Below are positions 32,966 through 44,112 of a DNA stretch of 64,000 bases, piece after piece (the stretch's first letter is position 1; each line of letters starts with the position of its first letter). Where the stretch lies: positions 79,472,686-79,536,685 of the forward strand of contig OZ007567.1 in NCBI GenBank assembly GCA_963931925.1, written 5' to 3'. Source of the DNA: Onchidella celtica (lineage: Eukaryota > Mollusca > Gastropoda > Systellommatophora > Onchidiidae). The translations under genes were made by a program, and so were the position numbers. The notes below the pieces were generated by a model, which saw only the letters and a list, made by a program, of their open reading frames with translations, had not been told where the DNA came from and ran no database searches.

Positions 32966-35900
32966 CTATAAAAATCCAAATCTGCCCCTTCTTGTAATTA
33001 GATGCCCAATGACAGACCAATCATTGGTGTGTCGATTGTACTTTGAGATGGTCCCTTGGAGAGTTTTGCCATCATGTCCACCAGCTGCGTACAACATATC
33101 ACCCAAAACAGTCAAACCCATGCCACGCCGAGGACCCAACATGGGCCTGACACTTGTCCATTCATTGCTGACAGGGCTAAAGACTTCAACACTGCTCAAA
33201 CTGTGCAGAGAGAATACAAAATACAATAATACAGAATACTCAATACAAAAGAGAGAATATTTTTAGTTTCTCAAAACAGAAAATTATTGCCAATTCTGAT
33301 TATTATGTTCGTTACTGTTTACTGTAAATGGAAAACAATAATAGATCTGCATTCCAACGACCACTTTGGTTACAACAAATTACAAATTCTGTTCCGTTGC
33401 CCCACAATACGATTTTTCCATCACCCACAAATATATCCTGTGATACACATATATTATATATAAAATTTTGTTATAACCACTAAAACATGCATAAATGCTT
33501 CAGGCATGGGGGAAAAGCATGACATTTGTCTGCTCTTGCTGCCACAGGGCCAATATATCAACCCCTCATATATTGCAGAGGGCTGCCGCGTATATTGGCC
33601 CCACCATTTTATGATAAATCTGCCGCGGCCGACATTGTTCTGGCATGTTTTGCACTCCTAATTTCACTACTTCCTACTGTCTTTCTACCCAATAATCCAT
33701 TATTCTGGTGGTCCAAAAGGAAGGAGAGGCATTTGGGCTTGACAGCAAAAGGATTAAATGAGGCAGGCTTCACTAAGCGGATAAATGCAACCCAGTAAAA
33801 GAGGAACAGATGTTTTAAAAAATTATATCAGAATTTTTTAGGGCTGATTCAGGCACAGAAAGTAAGAAACATAATACTTGAGTACAAAATGACCATACCA
33901 CTGATCTTGACTGCAGCCTCCTGCTACATACACTTTGCCATCAAGTGCAGCAGCTCCATGCATTGATCTTGCTTCACACATACTAGCACACGGTGACCAC
34001 TGCTGAACCTAAGGAAACAACCATGTATGTATTTCTTATCAAATTTAAAGGATGTGTTGGGAATATTATGTTATTATATCGACACTGTATTTAAGATTTG
34101 ATTCAAACTCACAACCAAATTTGCAGTTCATTTTTTTAACCCTGCAATTGCTACAGAGTTTTTTTTACCACACTCTTACTATAGAATTTAGGACGTATGG
34201 TGTTCTTCCACAGCACACTTTGCACTATTGACTTTAGGAAGAATGGAGTAAATCCTCAGCACAGTGAATCGGTTAACAAGTAAACTACTTGGTGAAGATT
34301 TTTGTTGTCTTGTTGTTTTTTCCCCTTAAACTTGAAACTGTTCACCCATTGGAAAATCAAATAAATTTTATCAATACCCGATAGCCATGTGAAACTTGAT
34401 TTAATGTTTTGATATCACCTCATAGCTCATGACCTGTGTGACTGGGAGGCATTATGTAGAGACTCTCTCTATTATCAAGTTTTTTCAAAGTATCCCAAAG
34501 TCAAACTACTGAATTTATTTCCTCTTCTCACACGTTACAAATTGCAAGCTTGCCACATGAGTTATACACTATCTTTACTTCACAATTAAATAATAACAGT
34601 GGTACGATTAAAAACATGGCTTTGCAACTAAAACAATCCATATACAGTGCTGTACTTCTGTAATCTGTAGACAAAACTGATCACAATTTTGCTGTAAAAC
34701 CTTCAATTATGTGCATTTCAAATCCATAACAAAAGTACAGTTTTGAATGTTGGATCTAAATTAGAATTTAGACGAATGATTTATGCTTTTTGATTAAATA
34801 AGATGTTTTTGGGAATGCAGACATCTGGCTTTCTTTGCTTCATTTTATGATATGTTTCCTAACCATACTCGGCATTGTAAACAATTTACCTTTGTGTCAA
34901 ATACGTGACACGATCGAAGGTCTTCAGAACCATTGTAGCCACCACAAAGATACAGACGGAAATCTACGACAGCTGCAGCGGCCATACTCCGAGGCTCCAA
35001 CATTTCTGGCGAGTATTATAGATTACTGGCATTTAAAATGGTGGCTATTGCTGATTAAACAGAAGGTCAGGTGAAATTCATGCAACATACGGAAGACTTT
35101 GCCAGGGCTACCAAACTGAAAACAGACTTTTTTTAATGCATGTCTACGTTTCTTAAACCAATGAGAATTCCAGGGCTTTTTCTTAGATTTTGTAATTCCA
35201 GAGATCCTGGAATTCCAGGGTTGAACCTGACAGTAAATACAAAAGACAGGTATGTACTTCACAATGTAAGGAATTTGGAAACATCAATAGGAGTCATAGC
35301 AGGTTTCCTTGCAAATATATTACAGTGGACCATCATGTTTAACGACACTGCTAATAACGAGAACTTTGCCTATAGCGAGAACATTTTAAATCCCCGTTTT
35401 TTTCTACTATATAAGCTATATATTAAAATACTTGAATAACGGCAATCGATAATCACGACCTTTGCTATAGCGAGAGAATTAATTCTCAGTGCATACGGCT
35501 AATTGTGGGAGCGGCCGCAGTATAGCGTGTAGCGAGTCAGACATATAGTGTTCTTTGTCTGTTACTGCACGCCCATCCGTCTAGTCACCTCTCACTCAGG
35601 CCGACAATGCTTTGTTTCCTTACTGACCACGTGTCATGACAGCGCATTACACTACCCCCTCGCAATCAATAAATTTACATTTGCCCGCCTGCCCACCTGT
35701 CCAATTGTGTCTTGCGTAGGCCTAGCAAGGGTTGTCTACTTGCTGACTATGTGCCGTGACAGCACTGTACGCCATCACCAGCGCAGTCAATAAATTTATG
35801 CCCGCCCACCTGTCCAATCATGTCTTGCATAGGCCTAGCAAGCGTTGTCTACTTCTACCACCCACACACACAATATATTTACGCCCACCACCCGTCTAAT

Positions 35901-38900
35901 CATCTCTTAAGATCTTGCTTTGTTTTCTTACTGACCGCACACTGTGCCACCACCCACGCAACCAAAAAAATTAACAGTAGTGATTTACGCGGATCAAAGA
36001 CCGTGCACATCACAAGTAGTGACCAGAGAATGCACGTATCTGACGAAGCTACACGGTTGTAGCCTTCATGGCCAGCCCCAGAGTTTGCCCCAGTGAGTGA
36101 TGAGACATCACTTTGAGGTGGCTGCGCGTAGTGTGCTGTCACAGCAAGTGGTCAATGTGGAGAGAAAGCATAATTACTTATTACTAGGCCTACGCAAGAG
36201 ATGGCCAGGTGGGGCCACAACTCGCAAGGCAATTATTACTCGCAGCACGGCCTTTGATCGTAATTGATCGCCGCGCGGCGTATGCTGTTTGTCTACACCG
36301 GGCTTCCTGACTACATGCATACACGCGTCACAACCACGCGACCAATCTATTACTCGTCTGCCTCTAACTTTTGAACCTGTCTCTCTTGTAATTTGATCGA
36401 AACATGGCTACCGTCAGCACATAAAGACGAAACAAAACAAACAAACAAAATAATACCGAGATCAAGGCTGAGATCTGCCGTCAGATTGATATAACAGTAA
36501 ATTATGTAGGCCTACATTGATCGACAGAACATGCCAACAAGAGAGGTAACCATTATTTTTCATGGTTACCTCCCTTGTTAATGTTGGCATGTCCTGCACA
36601 TAGTGGAGGTATTTTAACCCCTTGTCTTGCCTTTTTGACGCTTTCCTGGAATAGCGAGACCTTTGGTATAACGAGACATTTTTGGTGGAACATGACCTCT
36701 CGTTATAACCAAGTTCCACTGTACTGTCTTTCACTTTTAGGTGATAGAATTACTTACCTGTTAGGGACCAGGAGTTCAACTCTATATCATACTTCTCTGC
36801 TGAAGACAATACTCTTTGGTTCCCATGTCCCCCCAGTGCAATCAGGCCACCCCCAATGACAGCCACCACTACACTGCTCCTGGCTTCACACAGTGAACTC
36901 CTGCTCTGCCACTGTTGCTTGTCAATATCATAGGAATGCACTGTGCGAGAGCTTCCTTCAAGTGTGGCACCTCCCACAGCATATATAATCTTACCCACAA
37001 CGGCAACTCCTAAACTTCTCTTTGGTTCTGGCAGATCTGGAAGTTGTGAAGCTTGATTTGTGTATGAATTAAAACTTTCGAATGACGTCAGAATTTCTCT
37101 ATTAGAGGATTCACCTCCTGAAAAACAAGATTACGAAAAAAAGAAAGCTGAAAAATATTCTGAAATGCTAACAAACTGCAACTGTCAATACAACACATTA
37201 ATTCCAAAGACTGTTCACAATATGATTGAAGATTAATACTTTAGTAAGTAGAAAATTCACCTTATAATTTCTTTCCCTACTTGGCCCAGCAGTCATTTGG
37301 TGTCTGTGCTTGATTAAATCTATGCTCATTTTAAGTTTCACTTTCAAGTTTTTCAGTTCTTTGTAATGAACTTAATTGTATTCAAGACTGCAGATCCATC
37401 TTTCCATTGTAATTTTAGATTCCCGTTCATCCCATTCTGAAATATCTTTTTCACCTTCTGCAGGTCGCTAGAAGCAGAGTTTATGTTCATATCAGGGCTA
37501 AATCTATCTCTCAAAGTTTTTCAGAATGTTTATGAAAGAATATACAATATCGAAATACTTTCATATGATTTTCCTATATAAATAATTGCCAACTGGTAAT
37601 TTCACAAGACATATGAAGCTGAGAAAGAATTGACGGTTTGTACTTCAATGCAGTGTCACCATCACCTTGCTCATTATATAAATATGAGCATCAGTGCACT
37701 CTGCATGCCTTTCCTGGTAAGGAATTGTGCCAAATTGAGTCTTGTCAAATACAGTCTCTCTGCAAACTTGTTTTGCTTTTTTTCACTAAAGGTGGTAATT
37801 TCTTTACTTTGGTTTATTGCTGTGAACCGCTTCTATCAAAGTTAAGAACTAAGCCCAATATGAAATTCCATGTACAGACAAATGGTCAGAGAAATAAACT
37901 TCATGGGCATCAGTTGTGCAGCCTCAAATAAATGGGCAATGTTAATAAAAAATTAAAAAATTGTTATCATACAATTATGGAGCATTACATTTCAAGTTTC
38001 CATTCAAACTCACAAAACTAGTGATGCAATTCAGTTTTTTGATAAATAATAATGTAAATTTATCAACAGATCTGCTAAATCTCAAAAGATTCACTGTCAG
38101 AGTGCATGAAAAGACATACACTGTTCAGACGAACTGCCTACTTCTGAAGAGACTAGTATTAAACAGAATGTGTGTGATTCCCACATCGTCCAGGTCATTT
38201 CACAATTGCCCGAGACATTTTTTTGATGTTTTGAGATGAAATACTCACCTTAGTCAGACAATGACGTTGCACTGTTCAACAGCTTCTTTTCTTGTTTTGA
38301 AACAGAAATCCATATCGATGGTGTCAGGCACAAACCCGCCAAGTCCAAAAATTTCATATTACTTTATATAGTACCAATTTATGAAGCTTGGAATCCTGCA
38401 TCACATGGAAAAATAGCTGTTACCCTTATCCAGTAGAAATACTCAAAATAAGGGTGTGATCAAACCAGCTAGGTCCATTTCCCATTTGTTTTATCAGCAG
38501 TTTTTTGTTTCCCCTGTAAAATTGCATATTTTGGCTTGGCCGGTTTGCTCCTGACACCATTGCTATACACCTAGTCTAATATCAAAGCCAAACAGAAAAT
38601 ACTGAGCTGTGTTCTCTTGTCAGCTATAGCTTTGTAAGTAAAATACTTCACTCCTCTAACAACTGTTACAGCTACCACTATATAAGAAGTAAACCGTTTT
38701 CTTTGATTTTCAAAAAACACCAAAACATGGCTCAGGCAATTGTAAAAAGACCCTGACGATATACTGCATATTTCTTAACCCTTCGAATACCACAAAGACA
38801 CCTAGCTGTATTTTGTTATGTATGGCTTGGCAGAGAAAGGGTTAAGGAATATTTCACTGTATCATACCCAGAGAATAGAGCCTATCAGCAGTGGAGAAAA

Positions 38901-41900
38901 ATGCACGTGGTTGAGATCTCATAACAGCTTCATTGTATGCAAAATTGATGAGGTCAGGATGATAAGAACTGGCCTGGAAGGCTCTTGCTTGCTGAAAATG
39001 AAACAAATAAATGGTTCTGTTATCTCATTTTCTACCTACAAGGAAACAATGTTAAATTTGCAATTCGTATGTGGTCAATGATCTTGGCACACTGCCTTCA
39101 GACGATTTACTTAAAAAAAAAAATAATGACTGGGAATACTGTGCCAAGGACATCCCTTTTTCCTGGTGCAGAGACTCACAACAAGTTAAGTGATGTTTCT
39201 TCATGAGATTTTAAATGTTTTTCTTTTACATTCCATTTCAGTTGTACTAGTTTCCTTTTTCTTCTTGCATGAAGAAGGTCCTCATCGACCAAAAGCTTAT
39301 GCTGTTGTTTTTCCTTTTCATTTCTGATTCGTTGTAACAATTATTTATTGTTCCTTCAGTGGGGCTTTATAATTTGCTCTTATTTTTTTGTTGTTGCCAT
39401 ATTTAACTTTAACTCTTTCCATGCCAATCCCCATATATCGTCGATATGGCCGACTGCGTTTGAACCAACCCACAATCTATCGTCAATATCAATTCCAGGA
39501 TTGTTTTGTCTCACCAAAGATACAGCTTCTTCATCCATTTTCCTCCAACGTGATATATAACATGCTTAGGTTTCAATGATTTGAGATAGTAAAATTCTCA
39601 ATTTTCTGATTCACCATTGCTTTGATTTTTTGCAAGCAAAAAACCCTTGGCACAAATATGCAAATGGCCTTGGCATGGAAAGAGTTAAGTTGTAAGTTAA
39701 AAAACTGTTAAATCACAATATGTTGGTTGCTGACACTGGACTGCTGTTAGAGGTAACTTAGTAAGTTACTTTAAAGCACCAGGGTTATATTTGTTTGAAA
39801 ACAAAATATATGCATATATGTGTGTGTGCCTGGAGCAAGGTACCAGTTGTCGCAAATTTTGGATTTTGAGATAAGGGCATATTCTTCTAGAAAATTCAAT
39901 GCTGAACACGCTGCTTTTAAAATTTTAACAATATCTTAAGTAGTTTTGAAGATATGGCACATTTTGTAAGACAGGGGGCAAAAACAAACTTTTGAGAAAA
40001 ACAGCTTTAACAGCTCACTCCCATGACAGACTTTTTGGATATTGTTGGGGAAGCGTAGTTTTATTATAAAGGTAAATAGGGAAACTACTGAGTTGTGTTC
40101 ACTGCTCAGCTCTCTAGCTTTCTATGTAAAATACTGCGCTCTCCTAACAAGATCCAAAAAACTTCCGACTTGGCGGTTTTTAGGGGACCGTGGCATGTTA
40201 CACGGTAAACTATAGATGAGCAGTGAACACTGCTCAGTATTATCTCTATAACGGCTATGTAATTAGTCCACGGTCCCCTAGCAACAATCACTTCAATATT
40301 ACTTCTTGAAGAGTCACATGTTGTACAAATAATTAATAAAATAATATTTAAACATAAAATATTCCAAAATCCTTTTCATATCCTATTTAGAAATGCTTAA
40401 ACTTGTGTTTTCTGCTAGAAGTACATTTTCGACTAGACACGACTTTTTCTACCTTTTCACCCCCTAGCTCAAAAATAGCTGTACCGACAACTGGTACCTT
40501 TCTTTAGGCGCACACACATATTTCCCCAAGGAATGTGAAAACTGGATACATAATATTTATCCATTTCTCATGACTTTTCTTAGCGTTATTGAATCAAACT
40601 TGTGATAAAATTTGTTTTTGCAAAATATGTTCAACTGAGAAATGATATCATCTTAAATGTATTATGGAAGACCTCTTACAACCACAGACACCAAAAAAAA
40701 CATGCACCTGTAAATAATTGCGACAGTCTTCATTGGTAAGAAATAGTTTATCTCTGCTGACTTCTTTAATGAGGAAATCCCACTGCACCAATGGTAAACG
40801 CACGTGCTCCATCAGCAAAGATATGTCCTCTTTGCTACGTTCAGGATCATAGGCCACCCATCTCATCACTGCAGCATAAACCTGGTAATGTTCAAGTTTA
40901 CACATGGAATTTGTTATACATTGAAAAACTGCGGTACAAGACACGCGTAAAGACTAGTACTCAAGTCCCACAAATGACTTGTCTGTTAAGAAAGATGAGA
41001 CTCATTTGCATTTTAATTCATTCTGAATATTACCAGCAGAGTGTAACATACAATAAAAAAAATAATCATTTCAATTTGCTCAGTCATAGGTTCACAAAGG
41101 AAGCAACAAAATACATGTATAATTGAAATAATATGGTCTGATTGGAACTTAAACAGAGAGAGTTAGAATCTTCAAAGAAATATTACAATACAACTATACA
41201 ACTACTGGTGAGGCCTTAGGTTTTCAGCGAATAGAAAGCCTTGATATATTAAGTCTGGTCACCGGAATCAAGAAATACAGTTGTCCTACTATAGAAATCT
41301 TTCTGTAAAGATAACTGAGTGCTTTTATAAGCTTCCATCTTGATATTATATATTCTTGTTTATGACAAATGACACTCAGTCTCAGACTATCAAACAGAAA
41401 AAAACAGATGAAATAAAAAATTCATATGGGATGGCTAGTAGAACGAAGTAATGATTTCATCATTTTCAGTTGTTTTTCTCAGAACACTTTCAAAGTACAG
41501 ATATGTCTTAATAAAACAAGAAAAAAAAAATCCCTTTAACTTTCAGCAAACATTAAACAACTCTAATGATGTCAATAACATTTAAAGCTAAGCCGAATGA
41601 ACGTATCTATGAAAAGATAAAGTGACAAAACTTCTAAAGTACATGTACTTACCTCTTCTTCTTTGGCCACTTTCAAACTATCTCTGGATATTAGCCCGAT
41701 AACCTGGCAGACAAATGTATAATAAGATTTTGTCACTCATCACATACCTGCAAAAATATTAAAATGCAGGTGCTATCAGTATCACCTTCATAATTCTTGT
41801 GTCTATTGAATACAGAACTAATTCAAAACTCTCCTGAAAATTTCAAATTAAAAAAAAGCCGACAAAAGTTAACAGCTGATAGGCATTGTAAACTTATTAC

Positions 41901-44043
41901 AGTGGAGCCTGAATAATTCGAAGTCGTCGGGAATTGGATTACAGTTTGATTTACCTCTGTGCAGAGGAATAACCACTATTAAGTTTGCCCTATACCATAC
42001 ATGTAATTACATCCCCTTGCAGATCCCCCCCCCCCCCCCCCCCCACATACTCACACAAAGAAAAACGCATAGGAACCTGTATGAGTCATGAGATCTTTTG
42101 ATTATTTTTTTCTTTAGAAGTGACCGTGTCGTAGCAGTAAAACAAGAAAGCAGCACTGAATGGCTAAGGGTTCGTAGAACTGTTCTGGTCAGCGAACTCT
42201 GTTCCCTATCTTTGTGTTGATCGCATGTATTGTGTTTGTCACTACACTGTGTCATGTCATCAATCAATAAAGACATTCCCCCATGTATGATGTTCAAATG
42301 CAAGACCGTAGGCTGACTTCATTGCCCCACTTTACTATCACTGAATGGTGTGGAATTACTATTAAGCAGTGTAACAATGCCGTATCGTCCCCACTACCTA
42401 TCAAATGTAATGCGGTGAATGTGTAAACACTGCAACAATATATATCTGCAGTACTGAAGTGCCAAGAACCTTGTGTAAGTGAAGTCTTTGTTGCTCCAAC
42501 GACTTACCATAATTTTGTGCTTTTAAAAATACAGTTGTGTGATGCTGTATACATAGCTTAGCCAGCATTACCTAAATGTAAAGCAGAATGGCTCTATGTG
42601 AGCATGATGGACGCACTGTGAGGCTCGTGGTTTAACTGTGTGTAATTTATGAGCTACTATACTGTGTCTTGGCTGTCCCTGCTGTGGTTACGTCAGTAAT
42701 TGATAAATTTACTGGTCATATTGCGAGCACCATCACGCACACGCCTATTGTTGGCTGATATCATTGGTCATTTAGGCAGAATCATGCTGTGTGCAGGGGT
42801 CCCACTTGTACCACTGCCACCCTCCGCGGCATGTTTCTTGCTTGGTTGGACAGAGACGTAAAAGGAAGGCTATGCAGCCTACCCATTGCATCATTTTTGG
42901 CACCTCTACCCTCCCCCTCAATTGCTGCTAAGAGTAAAGAGTTGTTCAACAGTTCCATGTCTGCGTGTTTGTGGAAATTGGTTTTTACGGCAACAGGGCT
43001 GGAAGTCAGAAGTTACAATGAGGATGAGCACGCAGGATCAGTTCGATTTATCAGAATTGGGGTTCGAACTCGAAGTAGCAGTAAATGTTTATTTAATAGA
43101 GATAAAGAAGGAAAAAAAACTCATTTCAAAATCACCTTGATTTAGCAGAAATTTGAATTACCAAAGTTTGGTTTACATGGACTCCACTGTAATTAATTCT
43201 TTTGTATCACAGAAGATCATGAGCACAGAAGTATCAAAGGTGCGTCATCCGCTATGTCATTGCACTCATCTATGGGACAAGACTAAGAATTCCCGTGTGA
43301 TGCTGTGGCTAAAGTCCAAGTCACCCCTACCCCTACATTTAGGGATCTGGAAAATATCATAGCAAGATAAAGCCCTATTACTTAAAAACCGACCAGTCCC
43401 CAGTCCAATCTCTTGCTCTTGGTCAATTTCTGTTTTCATAAGCCTTTAAGTAGGCTGGCCAATTCTAAATCTGAGGTTACATCCAATATGTCCCATATCA
43501 AAGAGCTTCCCATTTATAGAGAGTAACATAAATTACCTCTTCAACTTCTAATTTGAGGAATTCTTCATGCTGGGAAACCTCAAAGAAATTTGCTTCACAG
43601 TATTTGTCTGCACTCTCTTTAAGATCAAAGCTGGCCATAATGTGAGCAAAATCCCTGATACCTAGGCAGTTTGATGGGTGAAGATGTTCTTTCAAGAATG
43701 AACAACATAATTTTTCAACTGCTGATATCTGCATCATGGCAGCTGTTTGCATAATTGACTGGACGGTGTCCTCACTGAGATCCAAATTTGCAGTGTAAGC
43801 AAATTCTACTATGGCCTGAACTGCTTCCAGATTTAGGTCTTGGATCTCTATTTGAAATCTTTGTCTTTCATCTAACTGTGAACAAAACATGGCTTTGAAA
43901 TATGGACTCAGTGCTGCTAGAACTATCCGATGTGCTGGTATGACTACACCTTCCACAGATAAATTCACATCACAAAGCTCTCGATCTATCCAAAGGTGGT
44001 GCATCTCTGACAGTAAAGCTTGAGCAAATTCATTCTTTTCCAT
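32966..44043 (-). CDS. BTB-BACK-Kelch (KLHL-family) protein
   Basis: Eight coding exons on the minus strand: 43537-44043, 41653-41703, 40708-40881, 38868-38973, 36758-37117, 34890-35005, 33899-34008, 32966-33200. All have GT-AG borders and compatible phases, giving 552 aa and a TAG stop at 32966-32968. BTB domain about 20-125 (LCDVNLSVEG, PAHRIVLAALSPYFKAMF). BACK domain about 130-270 (EEEVYAAVMRWVAYD). Six Kelch repeats about 272-552, each with a GG pair followed by Y/F and W positions (IYAVGG, LYLCGG, VYVAGG, LYAAGG). Such proteins recruit substrates to CUL3 ubiquitin ligases and some bind actin. The small exon 38868-38973 was chosen by phase and by its RLYSLG end, which completes the first Kelch repeat; it is the least certain. 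The paralogue is not assigned. Introns carry several DNA transposons. Confidence 0.87.
35120..35225 (+). repeat. ATTCCAGGG-rich dispersed repeat, copy 2
   Basis: Lies in a Kelch-gene intron. ATTCCAGGGCTTTTTCT (35167-35183) and the AATTCCAG, CCTGGAATTCCAGGG words that follow match the copy at 22821-22933. Confidence 0.5.
35565..35960. repeat. Degenerate tandem repeat, period about 113-122 bp
   Basis: AGGCCTAGCAAG(G/C)GTTGTCTAC recurs at about 35718 and 35831. CTGAC(C/T)A(C/T)GTG...TGACAGC recurs about 122 bp apart (near 35623 and 35745). CAATAAATTTA also recurs. Three to four decayed units inside the pogo-like element. Confidence 0.65.
36529..36592. repeat. Imperfect hairpin inside the pogo-like element
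   Basis: Left arm 36529-36553 pairs with 36562-36592 (shared ACATGCCAACA and GAGGTAACCAT blocks) with a small bulge and one mismatch; the loop is about 8 nt. Confidence 0.75.
38595..38660 (+). repeat. Dispersed GAGTTGTGTTCACTGCTCAG repeat, copy 1
   Basis: AATACTGAGCTGTGTTCTC, then CAGCTATAGCTTTGTAAG and AAATACTTCACTCC. Similar to 40081-40148 (same strand) and to 40205-40285, 45365-45440 and 62233-62320 (opposite strand). In a Kelch-gene intron. Confidence 0.6.
38775..38845. mobile_element. 71-bp TTAA-flanked mini-element (weak)
   Basis: TTAACCCTT at the left and AAAGGGTTAA at the right. Only about 5 bp of clear inverted repeat follow the TTAA. It may be a collapsed piggyBac-like MITE. It lies 23 bp from the Kelch exon 38868-38973. 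Confidence 0.3.
39409..39688. mobile_element. piggyBac-like MITE (280 bp)
   Basis: TTAA at both ends (39409-39412, 39685-39688) enclosing a perfect 15-bp terminal inverted repeat CTCTTTCCATGCCAA. A subterminal hairpin-like word CATATATCGTCGATATGG follows the left end. TTAA duplication with a CYCTTT start is typical of piggyBac relatives. Noncoding. Confidence 0.72.
40081..40148 (+). repeat. Dispersed repeat, copy 2
   Basis: ACTGAGTTGTGTTCACTGCT, then CTAGCTTTCTATGTAAAATA and CTCCTAAC. Plus-strand member of the five-copy family, inside the 39815-40521 element. Confidence 0.65.
40205..40285 (-). repeat. Dispersed repeat, copy 3
   Basis: Opposite-strand member with GAGCAGTGAACACTGCTCAG, a near-perfect palindrome, followed by CCACGGTCCCCTAG. 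The 13-mer TAGGGGACCGTGG at 40181-40193 pairs exactly with 40268-40280. Confidence 0.6.
41900..43189. mobile_element. Pogo/Tigger-like nonautonomous element (1.29 kb)
   Basis: Flanked by TA (41898-41899, 43190-43191). Ends CAGTGGAGCCTGAATAATTC and, on the complement, CAGTGGAGTCCATGTAAACC, so only CAGTGGAG is strictly shared. It lies within the intron between the first two Kelch-gene coding exons and contains a 20-bp C-run (42025-42044). No transposase seen. Confidence 0.5.
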
Positions 44044-44110
44044 TTCTATAATTCCTTTTCACAGACTCTGTGCTGACATATAATACAGTCTATGAAAAGA
44101 TACAGCTGCT
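44044..44110 (-). other. 5'UTR part of the first coding Kelch exon
   Basis: Runs from the ATG (44041-44043) back to an acceptor on the minus strand (TTTTTCAG, AG at 44111-44112). An upstream noncoding exon is implied but not located. Confidence 0.5.
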
Positions 44111-44112
44111 CT

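Larger units (their letters stand above)
35323..36721. mobile_element. Pogo/Tigger-like nonautonomous element (1.4 kb)
   Basis: Flanked by TA (35321-35322 and 36722-36723). The left end reads CAGTGGACCATCATG and the complement of the right end CAGTGGAACTTGGTTATAA. Both ends carry subterminal ATAACGAGA or TATAGCGAGA repeats. A TA target, CAGTG start and ATAACGAG subterminal repeats fit pogo/Tigger-type Tc1/mariner elements. No transposase is visible. It holds degenerate tandem repeats (35565-35960) and a hairpin (36529-36592). Its right end lies 36 bp from Kelch exon 36758-37117. Confidence 0.65.
39815..40521. mobile_element. Inverted-repeat element, about 707 bp
   Basis: The left end (ATATGTGTGTGTGCC...AAGGTACCAGTTGTCG, 39815-39852) is the inverted copy of the right end (40485-40521) over about 37 bp with few mismatches. 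Inside it are two members of the dispersed GAGTTGTGTTCACTGCTCAG repeat in opposite orientation. It lies in a Kelch-gene intron. Family unassigned; no coding sequence. Confidence 0.6.

Noticed and set aside
38225..38310. Alternative Kelch linker exon (donor AAG/GTGAGT near 38250)
   Set aside because: The frame that fits hits a stop and does not lead into a Kelch strand.
39240..39310. Lys/Arg/Glu-rich minus-strand open stretch
   Set aside because: Low complexity, inside an intron, no splice support in phase; resembles a repeat end more than coding.
43045..43065. B-box-like GGTTCGAACTC
   Set aside because: No A-box at the right distance and no SINE body.
42789..43145. 118-codon plus-strand frame
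   Set aside because: Lies inside a pogo-like noncoding element, no recognisable domain.
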